A DNA stretch of 64,000 nt from Betaproteobacteria bacterium (lineage in GTDB: Bacteria; Pseudomonadota; Gammaproteobacteria; Burkholderiales; SG8-39): positions 247,638 through 311,637 of the forward strand of contig JAJDOG010000024.1 in NCBI GenBank assembly GCA_022340285.1, written 5' to 3'. The notes under the pieces are model-generated. The model was given only the letters and a program-made list of their open reading frames with translations. It did no database searches and was not told the origin of the DNA. Both the position numbers and the translations under genes were made by a program. Shown in pieces: positions 37,296-47,613 of the stretch; the first letter of the stretch is position 1, and each line of letters starts with the position of its first letter.

Positions 37296-38108
37296 ATGCC
37301 TGAGCTTCCCGAGGTCGAAATCACGCGCCGCGGCATCGAGCCGTTTCTGGTCGGCCAGACCCTCACCGGTGCCATCGTCCGGCACCGCGGATTGCGTTGG
37401 CCCGTCCGGCGTACGCTTGCTGCCGCGCTGCGCGGCGAGCGAGTGCGCGCCGTGCGCCGGCGCGGCAAATATCTGATCATCGAATGCGAGCGCGGTTCGC
37501 TCATCCTGCACCTCGGCATGTCCGGCAGCCTGCGTATCCTGCCTGCGAGCGAGCCCCCGGGGCCCTACGACCACTTCGACCTGTGTATCGGGGAAAAGGT
37601 CCTGCGATTGCGCGACCCGCGGCGTTTCGGGGCCGTGATCTGGTGGCAGGGCGACGCCAATGCGCACCCGCTACTCGCAGGACTAGGCATCGAACCCCTC
37701 ACCGAGGCATTCGACGGCGATGCTCTCTATAAGGCAGCGCGCGGCCGTCGCGTCTCGATCAAGCAGCTGCTCATGGACGCGCGGCTCATCGCGGGTGTCG
37801 GCAACATCTATGCGAGCGAGTGTCTGTTCCGCGCGGGGATCCGCCCGGCGACTCCGGCGGGAAAAGTCTCACGCGCCCGCTGCGCACGCCTGGCGACCGC
37901 GCTGCGCGACACGCTCAACGATGCCCTTGCCGCGGGTGGGAGCACGCTACGGGATTTTGTCCATACCGACGGGGGCTCGGGATACTTCCAGCAACGATAC
38001 TTCGTCTACGACCGCGCGGGCGAGCCGTGCCGGGTGTGCGGCCGGGCGATCCGAAGCGTCGTTCAGGGCCAGCGCACCACGTACTATTGCGCGGTCTGCC
38101 AGCGCTGA
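37296..38108 (+). CDS. mutM: formamidopyrimidine-DNA glycosylase
   Basis: 270 residues. The mature N-terminus PELPEVE supplies the catalytic Pro and Glu. The ATG at 37296 is fixed by this. The helix-two-turn-helix region contains [18 protein letters not shown]. The C-terminal zinc finger is CRVCGRAI...YYCAVCQR with four Cys. It removes 8-oxoguanine and other oxidised purines from DNA. It is transcribed divergently from the TPR lipoprotein. Confidence 0.97.
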   Translation: MPELPEVEITRRGIEPFLVGQTLTGAIVRHRGLRWPVRRTLAAALRGERVRAVRRRGKYLIIECERGSLILHLGMSGSLRILPASEPPGPYDHFDLCIGEKVLRLRDPRRFGAVIWWQGDANAHPLLAGLGIEPLTEAFDGDALYKAARGRRVSIKQLLMDARLIAGVGNIYASECLFRAGIRPATPAGKVSRARCARLATALRDTLNDALAAGGSTLRDFVHTDGGSGYFQQRYFVYDRAGEPCRVCGRAIRSVVQGQRTTYYCAVCQR

Positions 38109-38194
38109 GCGGTGTCGTCCCCGCTCCGTCCCGTGCTACATTTGACCCTAGGGAGATTCCGCAGAGGGGGCCACGACCCCTTCGCAAGACCGCC

Positions 38195-40147
38195 ATGGCC
38201 AGTCTCGTCAAGCGGTTCCAGGATTACAGCGCCTGGCGCGCCGGGGTGACATTGCGCGTGCGCGCATATCGCCGCTGGCTCGGGGAGAACGAGCTGCTCG
38301 ACGGTCAGACCGACGTGCGCCTCGGACAACTCCTCGAGCGACTCGCGGACGACAAGCTCACCATAGCGTTCGTGGCGGAGTTCTCGCGCGGCAAGTCGGA
38401 GCTGATCAACGCAATCTTCTTCGCGGACTACGGCCGGCGCCTGCTGCCTTCCTCCACGGGGCGCACGACGATGTGCCCCACCGAGCTCGCCTGGGATTCG
38501 ACGCGGCCGCCCTGCATCCAGCTGCTGCCCATCGAGACACGCGCGGCCAACGTGACGATCGCCGAGCTGAAGCGGTTTCCCGACGAGTGGAGTGTCGTGC
38601 CGCTGGACGTCACGGATGCCCAGGGGCTCGTCGAGGCGTTCCAGGAAGTACGCGTGACCAAGCGCGTTCCGATCGAGGAGGCCAAGCACTACGGTCTGTT
38701 CGTCTCCGAGCCGCCCACCCGCGGCGTGAAGCCGCCCGCGGACGGGATGGTGGAGATCCCGTGCTGGCGTCACGCGATCATCAATTTCCCCCATCCGCTG
38801 CTGGAGCAGGGGCTGGTGATCCTGGACACGCCCGGGTTGAACGCGATCGGAAGCGAGCCCGAGCTGACCCTCAACCAGCTCCCGAATGCCCATGCACTGC
38901 TCTTCGTCCTGTCCGTCGACACGGGCGTGAGCAAGAGCGACATCGAGGTGTGGCGCGACCATCTCGCCGCGGCACCCGGGAGGGAAAAAGCCCGCTTCGT
39001 CGTGCTGAACAAGATCGACTCGCTCTGGGACGGTCTGCGCACGGACGAAGACATCGACGGCGAGGTCGGCAGCCAGGTCGACGCAGTGAGCGACGTGCTC
39101 GGCGTGCAAAAAGACCACGTCCTCGCGGTCTCCGCTCAGAAAGGCCTGGTCGCGAAGATCACCGATGACGATCAGCTGCTCGAGCGCAGCCGCCTGCCGC
39201 TGCTCGAGCACTCCCTTTCCGCGCAGCTCATTCCGGCCAAGCACGAGATCGTGCGTGATGCGACGCGCCAGGAAGCGTTCGACCTGGTCAGCAACACCCG
39301 TGCGATCCTGGAGGCGCGGCTTGCCGGCGTGCTGGAGCAGCTCTCGGAGCTGCGCAGCCTGCGCGGCAAGAATCTCGGCGTCGTCGAGGGAATGATGCGC
39401 CGGGTTCGCCGGGAGAAGGAAGATTTCGAGCGCGGGCTCGCGCGTTTCCAGGCGCTGCGTGGCGTGTTTGCGCAGCATACCAACGAGCTCTTCACCTATC
39501 TGGGCATGGACGCGCTCAACGAGGAATCGCGGCGCGCGCTGCGTCACATGGCGAGGAGCCAGTTCACGCCCGCGTTGCGCTCTGCGATGCTCGGCTACTT
39601 CGAGGGCGTGCGCACCAAGCTCGCGAGCGCGGGGGAGGTGATCGCGGAGATCCATCGTATGATGGATGCGATGTACCGGAAGTTCAGCGAGGAGCACGGA
39701 CTGCGCCTCGGCAGTCCGCCGAGCTTCTCCCTGTTCCGTTTCGTCAAGGAGTTCGACCGACTGGAGCGTAGCTTCCGCAGCCACTTCGATACCTTCTACA
39801 CCATGGTGACGCACGAGAAGCTCGTCCTCACGCAGAAGTTCTTCGAGACGATGGCAAGCCAGGTGCGCCGCGTCTACACCTATGCGAATCGCGAGGCGGA
39901 GTACTGGCTGCGGGCAGTGATGTCCCCGATGGAGACCCAGGTGCGCGAGCACCAGATTCAGCTGCGCCGCAGACTCGAGTCCATCAAGCGCATCCACCAG
40001 GCGACCGATGCGCTCGAGGATCGCATCCGGGAGCTCGAGGACGTCGAGACCGAGCTCGTGCGGCAGCTCGAGGCGCTTCACCGGCTGGGGTTCGAGCTCG
40101 AGCACGCGCTCGATCTGGAACCGATGCCGCTCGCCGCGGCGGCCTGA
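38195..40147 (+). CDS. bacterial dynamin-like GTPase
   Basis: 650 residues. G1 is AEFSRGKSE (61-69), a Thr in TTMCPTEL serves as G2, G3 is DTPG (211-214) and G4 is NKID (272-275). A long helical stalk follows from about 330, with a hydrophobic FFE/MASQ region near 540-560 and a coiled coil ending at about 635. The layout is that of bacterial dynamin-like proteins, which bind and reshape membranes. There is no transmembrane segment. It sits 86 nt downstream of mutM. The specific role is unknown. Confidence 0.85.
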   Translation: MASLVKRFQDYSAWRAGVTLRVRAYRRWLGENELLDGQTDVRLGQLLERLADDKLTIAFVAEFSRGKSELINAIFFADYGRRLLPSSTGRTTMCPTELAWDSTRPPCIQLLPIETRAANVTIAELKRFPDEWSVVPLDVTDAQGLVEAFQEVRVTKRVPIEEAKHYGLFVSEPPTRGVKPPADGMVEIPCWRHAIINFPHPLLEQGLVILDTPGLNAIGSEPELTLNQLPNAHALLFVLSVDTGVSKSDIEVWRDHLAAAPGREKARFVVLNKIDSLWDGLRTDEDIDGEVGSQVDAVSDVLGVQKDHVLAVSAQKGLVAKITDDDQLLERSRLPLLEHSLSAQLIPAKHEIVRDATRQEAFDLVSNTRAILEARLAGVLEQLSELRSLRGKNLGVVEGMMRRVRREKEDFERGLARFQALRGVFAQHTNELFTYLGMDALNEESRRALRHMARSQFTPALRSAMLGYFEGVRTKLASAGEVIAEIHRMMDAMYRKFSEEHGLRLGSPPSFSLFRFVKEFDRLERSFRSHFDTFYTMVTHEKLVLTQKFFETMASQVRRVYTYANREAEYWLRAVMSPMETQVREHQIQLRRRLESIKRIHQATDALEDRIRELEDVETELVRQLEALHRLGFELEHALDLEPMPLAAAA

Positions 40148-40166
40148 CGCGGTAGGTGCGTCAGGC
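40142..40166. terminator. perfect hairpin between convergent genes
   Basis: GCCTGACGC and GCGTCAGGC form a perfect 9-bp stem with a 7-base loop. It overlaps the stop codon of the dynamin-like gene and lies just before the end of the converging ferredoxin gene. It lacks U runs, so it is a candidate Rho-assisted or bidirectional terminator. Confidence 0.45.
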
Positions 40167-40174
40167 GGCGCGAA

Positions 40175-40498
<324 letters not shown>

Positions 40499-40987
40499 TC
40501 AATCACCCACACCCTGCGTCCTGGCACGCAGGCGATCGAGCACCTGCGGTGGAACGAACCGGCTCACGTCGCCGCCGAGTACCGCGATCTCCCGCACGAT
40601 CGTCGCCGAGATGAACATGTATTTCTGGTCCGGCGTGAGAAACAGCGTCTCGGCTTCCGGGATGAGGCTGCGGTTCATTCCGGCCATCTGAAATTCGTAC
40701 TCGAAGTCGGACAATGCGCGGAGTCCGCGCACGATCACCCGGGCTTCGCACTCGCGCACCATGTCGCGCAGGAGACCCTTGAACGCGCGCACGGTGACAT
40801 TCGGGTACACGGCGAGGACCTCGCGGGCCATCTCCACGCGCTCGTCCATGGCGAAGAACGGGCGCTTGCCCCGGCTGTCGGCCACGCCGACCACAACCTC
40901 TTCGAACAGAGCGGACGCGCGGCGCACGATGTCCTCGTGGCCCCGCGTAAGCGGGTCGAATGTTCCCGGATATACGGCCTTGATCAT
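40499..40987 (-). CDS. coaD: phosphopantetheine adenylyltransferase
   Basis: 162 residues from the ATG at 40987. The nucleotidyltransferase motif is [15 protein letters not shown] (residues 6-20) and the second is [10 protein letters not shown] (ISSTxVR type). [17 protein letters not shown] is another signature. It makes dephospho-CoA from phosphopantetheine and ATP. It follows rsmD by 50 nt. Confidence 0.97.
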   Translation of the reverse strand: MIKAVYPGTFDPLTRGHEDIVRRASALFEEVVVGVADSRGKRPFFAMDERVEMAREVLAVYPNVTVRAFKGLLRDMVRECEARVIVRGLRALSDFEYEFQMAGMNRSLIPEAETLFLTPDQKYMFISATIVREIAVLGGDVSRFVPPQVLDRLRARTQGVGD

Positions 40988-41037
40988 GATTCTTCCCCTG
41001 CCTCCCGCAATGCGCTCGTGCGCTTCTCGTGCTCTTC

Positions 41038-41592
41038 CTATTCCTCGCCCCACCCGATCAGGCAGTAGTGCGCGGCCCCGGCGCGCCCCTCTCTCACACG
41101 GCGCCACGGCTGCGGAGCGGAGAATGCGCGATCGCTTTCGACGTACACCAGCGCGTCGACGTTGAGCAATCTCGGCAACTGCCGCAACGCCGCCTCGGCG
41201 AGGCCGCTTCCGTACGGCGGGTCGACAAACACGATGTCGAACCGCTCCGGCGTGGTCGCGGCAAATTCTAGCGCATCGCCCGCAATCAGACGCATCCGCT
41301 CCGCCCCGAGACGATCCGCATTGGCTGCCAAAGCGCGGCGAATCGGCATGGATCGCTCCACGAGCACCACCTCGCGGGCTCCTCGCGATAGCGCCTCGAA
41401 ACCGAGCGCGCCCGACCCGGCGAAGAGGTCCAGGCAGCTCTTTCCGGTCAGATCTTGTCCAAGCCAGTTGAACAGCGTCTCGCGAACACGGTCGGGCGTG
41501 GGTCGCAGGCCCGCTGCCGCGGGAAAGGTGACCAGCCTGCCGCGCCATTGGCCGGCGATGATGCGCACCGAGTTCGTTCTTCTCGCCGCCAT
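41038..41592 (-). CDS. rsmD: 16S rRNA (guanine(966)-N(2))-methyltransferase RsmD
   Basis: 184 residues. [12 protein letters not shown] opens the protein, the SAM site is [20 protein letters not shown] and the catalytic motif is [10 protein letters not shown]. It methylates G966 of 16S rRNA. It is divergent from ftsY across a 146-base region that carries a likely ftsY promoter. Confidence 0.95.
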   Translation of the reverse strand: MAARRTNSVRIIAGQWRGRLVTFPAAAGLRPTPDRVRETLFNWLGQDLTGKSCLDLFAGSGALGFEALSRGAREVVLVERSMPIRRALAANADRLGAERMRLIAGDALEFAATTPERFDIVFVDPPYGSGLAEAALRQLPRLLNVDALVYVESDRAFSAPQPWRRVREGRAGAAHYCLIGWGEE

Positions 41593-41680
41593 GCCCGGAG
41601 CCGCCTGTTCGGGCCACTCTACACTGTCGCAATCGTTGCTGCCGGCACGGGCGGCGCTCGCGAGTCGTTGCAGATCGATC

Positions 41681-41689
41681 TGCTAGAAT
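41681..41689 (+). promoter_or_regulatory. putative extended -10 promoter element for ftsYEX
   Basis: TGCTAGAAT at 41681-41689 combines a TG extension with TAGAAT, about 50 bases before the ftsY start and in the rsmD/ftsY divergent region. No good -35 is seen, which extended -10 promoters tolerate. Confidence 0.35.
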
Positions 41690-41738
41690 CGCGGCTCCCG
41701 GCCGGTCATTCTGGCCGCGCAATCACGCGGCCTGCCAC

Positions 41739-42701
41739 GTGTTGAGCATCTCCAGGAAATCAAGCGAGGAAAACGAGCGCGCGTCGTGGTTCAGTCGCCT
41801 GAGGCAGGGCCTCAGGAAGACCGGCGCGCAGCTTTCCGGGCTGTTCAGCGGCGGCAAGATCGATGCGGCGCTCTTCGAGGATCTCGAGGCAGCGTTGCTC
41901 GGCGCCGACGCCGGCATCGATGCCACCGAGCATCTGCTGGGCGCGCTGCGCGCGCGCATCAAGCGCGATCGCCTGGAAACCCCTGCGGAATTGCAGCAGG
42001 CGCTTGCTGCAGAGCTCGAGGCGCTGCTCGCCCCGCTCGAAACCGTCGTGAGCGCGGATGCCCACAAGCCGTTCGTCATCATGATGGTGGGTGTAAACGG
42101 CGCAGGGAAGACGACCTCGATCGGGAAGCTCGCCAAGCTCTATCGCGACGGCGGCAAGGCAGTGATGCTTGCGGCGGGCGATACCTACCGCGCCGCCGCC
42201 CGCGAGCAGCTGGCGGAATGGGGCGAGCGGAACGCGGTGGAGGTGATTTCCCAGCAAGGCGGCGATCCTGCTGCCGTGATCTTCGACGCGATTTACGCCG
42301 CGCGCGCCCGCGGCGCCGACGTCCTGATCGCGGATACGGCCGGCCGTCTACCGACCCAGCTGCATCTGATGGAGGAGCTGAAGAAGGTGAAGCGGGTCAT
42401 TGCGAAAGCGGAGCCGACCGCTCCGCACGCCATCTGGCTCGTCCTCGATGCGAACACGGGGCAAAACGCACTCAATCAGGTCAAGGCGTTTGACGACGCG
42501 CTCGCCCTCACGGGATTGATCATGACGAAGCTGGACGGCACAGCGCGCGGCGGGGTAGTCGCCGCGATTGCGCGCGTCCGCCCGCTGCCGATCGTCTTTG
42601 TCGGCGTGGGCGAGGGTATCGACGATCTGCGTCCTTTTTCGGCGCGCGACTTCGCGCGCGCCTTGCTGGGCAACCCGGGGGAAGAGCGGGCCGGCGCGTA
42701 G
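41739..42701 (+). CDS. ftsY: signal recognition particle receptor FtsY
   Basis: 320 residues. No ATG exists before residue 100, so translation starts at GTG 41739 or TTG 41742, without a clear Shine-Dalgarno. A short basic N-terminal region is followed by the N domain and the G domain: GVNGAGKTTSIGKLA, AAGDTYRAAAREQL, DTAGRLP and TKLDGTARGG. It receives SRP-ribosome complexes at the membrane. The long acidic A domain of E. coli is absent, as in many betaproteobacteria. Confidence 0.96.
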   Translation: MLSISRKSSEENERASWFSRLRQGLRKTGAQLSGLFSGGKIDAALFEDLEAALLGADAGIDATEHLLGALRARIKRDRLETPAELQQALAAELEALLAPLETVVSADAHKPFVIMMVGVNGAGKTTSIGKLAKLYRDGGKAVMLAAGDTYRAAAREQLAEWGERNAVEVISQQGGDPAAVIFDAIYAARARGADVLIADTAGRLPTQLHLMEELKKVKRVIAKAEPTAPHAIWLVLDANTGQNALNQVKAFDDALALTGLIMTKLDGTARGGVVAAIARVRPLPIVFVGVGEGIDDLRPFSARDFARALLGNPGEERAGA

Positions 42702-42796
42702 GCGTCCACGCGCCTCGGTCGCCCGCCAGCCGCCCCCGTCGGGTATCTGCCGCGCCACACGTCAACCATGCGCTCGATTCGCGCTTTCTCTATCCA

Positions 42797-43453
42797 ATGA
42801 TCATCAGCCTCAGCCGCATCAACAAGCGCTATCCGGGAGGCTACGAGGCTCTGACGGGCGTGTCGTTCGGCATCGAGGCGGGCGAGATGGTCTTCATCAC
42901 CGGCCATTCCGGGGCCGGTAAGACGACGTTGCTCAAACTGCTTCCGGGAATCGAGCGCGCAACGTCTGGAACATTGCTCATCAATGGCCAGAACGTCGGC
43001 GCATTGCGCGATCGTGCAATTCCCTACCTGCGCAGAAGCTTCGGTCTCGTCTTTCAGGACCAAAAGCTGTTGCACGATCGTTCGGTGTTCGAAAACGTGA
43101 TGTTTCCGCTGAGTGCGACGGGTCATCCGCTCCGCGAGGCCGCCCGCCGCGCACGCGCGGCCCTGGACAAGGTCGGCCTGCTCGACCGGGAAAGGGTGCG
43201 CCCCATCACGCTGTCCGGCGGGGAGCAGCAGCGTCTTTGCGTGGCGCGCGCGGTCGTGAACCGACCGTCGATCCTGATCGCCGACGAGCCCACTGCGAAC
43301 CTCGATGCGGAGTCCGCGCAGGACATTCTGGAAATATTCCGCGCGTTCAACCAGGTCGGCGTGACGGTGCTGGTTGCCACGCACGACCAGGCACTCGTTG
43401 CGCGCTACGCGTCCCGCATGCTGGCGCTCGACCATGGACGGCTCGTGTCATGA
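42797..43453 (+). CDS. ftsE: cell division ATP-binding protein FtsE
   Basis: 218 residues. ABC ATPase with Walker A GHSGAGKTTLLK (about 35-46), signature LSGGEQQRL and Walker B ILIADEPTANLD. With FtsX it controls periplasmic murein-hydrolase activation at the division site through EnvC-type proteins. An EnvC-like gene is in this window at 61.2 kb. The stop overlaps the ftsX start by four bases. Confidence 0.97.
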   Translation: MIISLSRINKRYPGGYEALTGVSFGIEAGEMVFITGHSGAGKTTLLKLLPGIERATSGTLLINGQNVGALRDRAIPYLRRSFGLVFQDQKLLHDRSVFENVMFPLSATGHPLREAARRARAALDKVGLLDRERVRPITLSGGEQQRLCVARAVVNRPSILIADEPTANLDAESAQDILEIFRAFNQVGVTVLVATHDQALVARYASRMLALDHGRLVS

Positions 43454-44358
43454 CCCCGTGGCTTCGCCATCATGCACAGAGCGCCGCCGATTCCCTGCGG
43501 CGACTCGGTCGCGCGCCGCTGGCACTCACGCTGAACGTCATCGCGGTCGGCATTGCGCTCGCGCTGCCGCTGGGCGGATATGTGATCCTGGAAAACCTCG
43601 GGGCGCTGGCCGAACGCGTCGGCACCGAACCGCAACTCTCCGTGTTTTTTGCCCTGGACGCCGACAAGTCGGAAATCGACCGGGTCGAGGCGGAACTCAA
43701 GCGGGCGTCGGCGATCCGCGCAATGCGCTTCGTTCCTCGTGACGAGGCGCTACGCGCGATCCGGAGGTCCGAGGGCCTCGGGGAGATCGTCGCGACCCTG
43801 AAGGCGAACCCCTTGCCGGACGCCTTTGTCGTCGATCTGGCGCCGGGCGAAGCCGACGCGGCGGAGCACCTCGCCGCGACGCTGAGGCAGATGCCCAAGG
43901 TTGCCCGGGTTCAGTTCGACGCGGCCTGGGCGCGACGCGTGAGCGGTCTGTTGCGCTTGGGCCGGCTGGCGGTGGGGCTGCTCGCCGCGGTGCTCGCAGT
44001 CGGCCTCGTGGCCGTCACGTTCAACGCCGTGAGATTGCAGATTCTGACCCGGCGTGACGAGATCGAGCTCGCTGGACTGGTCGGTGCGACCGACGCCTAT
44101 ATTCGCCGGCCTTTCCTCTACCAGGGCTCCGCGCTGGGGCTGCTGGGAGGGCTGGCGGCAGCCGTCATCATTCTCGGCATGGTCACGCTGCTCAACCGCG
44201 AGGTCACCAACGTCGCCCAGGCCTACGGCTCGGACTTCCGGCTGCGCCTTCTCCCCCTGCGCGATTGGGTGACGATGCTGGGCTTTTCTGCGGTCATCGG
44301 CTGGGCTGGCGCGTACGCCTCTGTAAGTAGGTACTTACATTCACCCGGGCGTGAGTAA
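43450..44358 (+). CDS. ftsX: cell division protein FtsX
   Basis: 302 residues with four membrane segments: one at about 25-48, then a periplasmic domain of about 110 residues, and three C-terminal segments (LLAAVLAVGLVAVTFNAV, GLLGGLAAAVIILGMV and VTMLGFSAVIGWAGAY). The periplasmic loop binds EnvC-type activators. The start is set by the ATGA overlap with ftsE. Confidence 0.96.
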   Translation: MTPWLRHHAQSAADSLRRLGRAPLALTLNVIAVGIALALPLGGYVILENLGALAERVGTEPQLSVFFALDADKSEIDRVEAELKRASAIRAMRFVPRDEALRAIRRSEGLGEIVATLKANPLPDAFVVDLAPGEADAAEHLAATLRQMPKVARVQFDAAWARRVSGLLRLGRLAVGLLAAVLAVGLVAVTFNAVRLQILTRRDEIELAGLVGATDAYIRRPFLYQGSALGLLGGLAAAVIILGMVTLLNREVTNVAQAYGSDFRLRLLPLRDWVTMLGFSAVIGWAGAYASVSRYLHSPGRE

Positions 44359-44397
44359 GCCGGACCGTGACCGGGGTCGCATGAACCAAAGGCGCCA

Positions 44398-44424
44398 TTA
44401 GCACTCTAATTGTGAGACTGCTAA
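44398..44424 (+). promoter_or_regulatory. CIRCE-type HrcA operator before rpoH
   Basis: TTAGCACTC at 44398-44406, a nine-base spacer, then GACTGCTAA at 44416-44424. The CIRCE consensus is TTAGCACTC-N9-GAGTGCTAA, so the left arm and spacer length are exact and the right arm differs at one base. It ends 25 bases before the rpoH GTG. A TGCTAAAAT (44419-44427), which may be an extended -10, overlaps the right arm, so HrcA binding would block transcription. Confidence 0.8.
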
Positions 44425-44449
44425 AATGCCCCGTGGAGGATCTAACGAA

Positions 44450-45310
<861 letters not shown>

Positions 45311-45331
45311 CCTCCAGCCGAACCCCTTCCG

Positions 45332-45363
45332 ACGCCCGGCCTTTGAGTCGGGCGTTTTGTTTT
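45332..45363 (+). terminator. Rho-independent terminator of rpoH
   Basis: ACGCCCG (45332-45338) and CGGGCGT (45349-45355) form the stem and TTTTGTTTT follows. It lies about 20 bases after the rpoH stop and ends the ftsYEX-rpoH group. Confidence 0.85.
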
Positions 45364-45381
45364 GCGCGTGCGCGTGACAAT

Positions 45382-45458
45382 GGGTCAGCGACCATGCCCG
45401 TCCAGCGCCTAGGGCCGCGAGCGAGCCCTTCTAAGCCCGACACGGGCCGGCTCGCCCC
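45382..45458. repeat. bipartite intergenic repeat, copy 2
   Basis: Between the rpoH terminator and sco. The first 37 bases match 17098-17134 with two differences, and the end (45433-45458) resembles 17216-17241. This compact copy contains a nested inverted repeat, GCGAGCC / GGCTCGC (45421-45427, 45449-45455) around GCCCG / CGGGC, so it can fold as one hairpin. Confidence 0.65.
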
Positions 45459-45467
45459 TGAAGAGCC

Positions 45468-46049
45468 CTACCCTTGCGCGAGCAGTTGCTTGATGTCGGC
45501 GGCGATCTTGTCGGCCGACTGGCCGTGTCGCACGAAGAGGCGGAGGTGTCCCTGCGGGTCGAAGATGTAGCTCCCCGCGGTGTGGTCGACGGAATACGAG
45601 TCGGGGGTGTTGCCCGGCACCTTCTGGTAGAAAACCTTGAAGTCCTTGGCGACCTTGGCGGTCGTTTCCGGATCGCCGCGCAGACCGAGGAAGGTCGGGT
45701 CGAACGCTGTGACGTACTGGGCAAGAAGCTCCGGGGTGTCACGCTCGGGGTCGACGGTCACGAAGAGCACCTGGAAGCGCTTGGCGTCCTCGCCCAGCAG
45801 TTTCTTGACCGTCTTCATCTCGGCCAGGGTGGTCGGGCAGACGTCCGGACACTGCGTGAACCCGAAGAACACGACCACCACACTTCCCTTGAAATCGGCG
45901 AGAGTGCGGATCTTTCCGGAGGGATCGGCGAGGCTCAACGCCTTGCCGTATTCGGCCCCGGTAATGTCGGTATTGTTGAACTGCGGCTGATCCAGCCCGC
46001 ACGCGGTGAGGGCGAGCGCGAAAAGAACGGCAGCGATGCGAGCCATCAC
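45468..46049 (-). CDS. SCO1/SenC family copper chaperone
   Basis: 193 residues. An N-terminal export signal ends in a lipobox-like LTAC, followed by a thioredoxin-like fold with the copper ligands C-x3-C in [14 protein letters not shown] and the distant His in [16 protein letters not shown] proteins deliver Cu to the CuA site of CoxB and reduce its Cys pair. The gene overlaps ctaB by four bases, at the end of the oxidase assembly group. Confidence 0.95.
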   Translation of the reverse strand: MMARIAAVLFALALTACGLDQPQFNNTDITGAEYGKALSLADPSGKIRTLADFKGSVVVVFFGFTQCPDVCPTTLAEMKTVKKLLGEDAKRFQVLFVTVDPERDTPELLAQYVTAFDPTFLGLRGDPETTAKVAKDFKVFYQKVPGNTPDSYSVDHTAGSYIFDPQGHLRLFVRHGQSADKIAADIKQLLAQG

Positions 46050-46948
46050 ACTGAAAATGGAACGTAGTGATCGATCAGGAGTACCGCGAACACGAGCGCG
46101 AGGTAGACGATCGAGTAGCGGAACGTGCGGCGCGCGAGGGCGTCGCTATAGCGCACATACAACCCCACCGCATAAGCAATGAATATCCCGCCGAGCACAA
46201 CGGCTGCAGCGAGATACAGCCAGCCGCTCATGCCATACCCGAACGGCAGCAGGCTGCAGGCGAACAGGATGAGGGTGTAAAGGAGCACCTGGAGCTGTGT
46301 GTACTTCCTGCCGTGCGTCACGGGGAGCATCGGCAGGCCCGCTTTGGCGTACTCCTGCGTCCGGTACAGCGCGAGCGCCCAGAAATGCGGCGGCGTCCAG
46401 GCGAAGATGATCAGGAACAGCAGCAGCGCCTCCGTCCCGATGTCGCCGGTGACCGCGGCCCAGCCGAGCACCGGCGGCATGGCGCCCGACGCCCCGCCGA
46501 TCACGATGTTCTGCGGGGTGAGCGGCTTCAGAACGACGGTGTAGACGATGGCGTAGCCCACGAACGTGCCCAGCGTGAGCCACATGGTGAGCGGATTGAC
46601 GAAGTCGTACAGCAGCCACAGCCCGATCCCGCCGACGAGGCCCGCGAAGACCAGTGTCTGAAGGGACGTGAGCTCCCCGCGCGGCAGCGGGCGCGCCCGG
46701 GTGCGCGCCATCACGGCGTCGATCTTCTGCTCGATCAGGCAGTTCACCGCCGCCGCCGCTCCCGCCACGAGGGCGATTCCCGCCGTGGCGGCGAGCAGTA
46801 CCGGCAGCGAAATCCACTGCCCCGCCGGCACGGCGAGAAACATGCCGATCACGGCGCAGAAGACGATGAGCGAGACGACCCGCGGCTTGGTGAGCTCGTA
46901 GAACTGCCGCAGGAGATGGGACTTGGCGCGAAGGGCGGTCGCGGTCAT
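46046..46948 (-). CDS. ctaB: protoheme IX farnesyltransferase (heme O synthase)
   Basis: 300 residues with about nine membrane segments. The prenyl-diphosphate loop reads [21 protein letters not shown] and the second acidic region lies in the loop after [17 protein letters not shown]. It farnesylates heme B to heme O, the precursor of heme A. A heme A synthase (ctaA) is normally next to it but only 47 bases separate it from the preceding gene. Confidence 0.96.
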   Translation of the reverse strand: MTATALRAKSHLLRQFYELTKPRVVSLIVFCAVIGMFLAVPAGQWISLPVLLAATAGIALVAGAAAAVNCLIEQKIDAVMARTRARPLPRGELTSLQTLVFAGLVGGIGLWLLYDFVNPLTMWLTLGTFVGYAIVYTVVLKPLTPQNIVIGGASGAMPPVLGWAAVTGDIGTEALLLFLIIFAWTPPHFWALALYRTQEYAKAGLPMLPVTHGRKYTQLQVLLYTLILFACSLLPFGYGMSGWLYLAAAVVLGGIFIAYAVGLYVRYSDALARRTFRYSIVYLALVFAVLLIDHYVPFSV

Positions 46949-46995
46949 GGCGGATTACCTGAAGAAGCCGAATTTTATCACGCGCACTGCCTGCG

Positions 46996-47613
46996 TCAGC
47001 CGATTCGCGAGACCTTCAGGAGCCGCTGCAGGTCCTTGAGGATGCGTTTCGGGTCGGGGTCCTTCGGAAACCGCAACATGAGGTTGCCGAGCGGATCCAC
47101 GAGATAGACGTGATCGCTTGGATCGCGCACGGCAGGGAGCGCAGCGACCAGCGCAGATCCCGCCGCACTCACGAGATCAACGCCGTCGTACAGCGTCGCG
47201 ATCTCGGTCGCGGGCCGCCGATCGTCCGTGAGGAGCCAGACGCGCTCGACGCGGTCACGGTTGGCGCCGAGGGCCAGGCGGACCTGGCGCATATAGTAGA
47301 GCTGCTTGCGGCATGACTCCGCGCACGCGCCGCTGTCCGCATGGATCAGCACCCACTTCCCCCGGTGCTCGTCGAGCCGGAACGGCCGGCCGTCGAGCCG
47401 CGCGAGGGGCGCAACCGGGAGCTGGTGGGGCTCGATCAGCTCGCCGTGATTCATGTGCCGCTCGGGTTCCCAGAACAGATAAGCGACCCACGCGAGCACG
47501 AACGGTGCGACCGCCACCGCGAAGATGAGGAGCAAGGTCGTCCGGCTGCGGCGCCGTGCGCCCGGAGTCGCCGACTCAGCCGGCGCGGTGGCGTTTGAGG
47601 TTGAGTGCGACAT
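46996..47613 (-). CDS. thioredoxin-fold membrane protein of the cox cluster
   Basis: 205 residues. There is one N-terminal membrane anchor (LLLIFAVAVAPFVLAWVAYLFW), then a thioredoxin-like domain with LDEHRGKWVLIHADSGACAESCRKQLYYMRQV. The CAESC stretch occupies the place of the CxxxC of SCO proteins, but no matching distal His-rich segment is clear. Proteins of this kind recur between surf1 and ctaA/ctaB in betaproteobacteria and are thought to help oxidase assembly. The first 38 nt overlap the end of surf1. Confidence 0.72.
   Translation of the reverse strand: MSHSTSNATAPAESATPGARRRSRTTLLLIFAVAVAPFVLAWVAYLFWEPERHMNHGELIEPHQLPVAPLARLDGRPFRLDEHRGKWVLIHADSGACAESCRKQLYYMRQVRLALGANRDRVERVWLLTDDRRPATEIATLYDGVDLVSAAGSALVAALPAVRDPSDHVYLVDPLGNLMLRFPKDPDPKRILKDLQRLLKVSRIG

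Noticed and set aside
38084..40105. A 673-residue open frame antisense to the dynamin-like gene
   Set aside because: It is the product of high GC third positions in the real gene. It has no domain, and the plus-strand frame has complete GTPase motifs.
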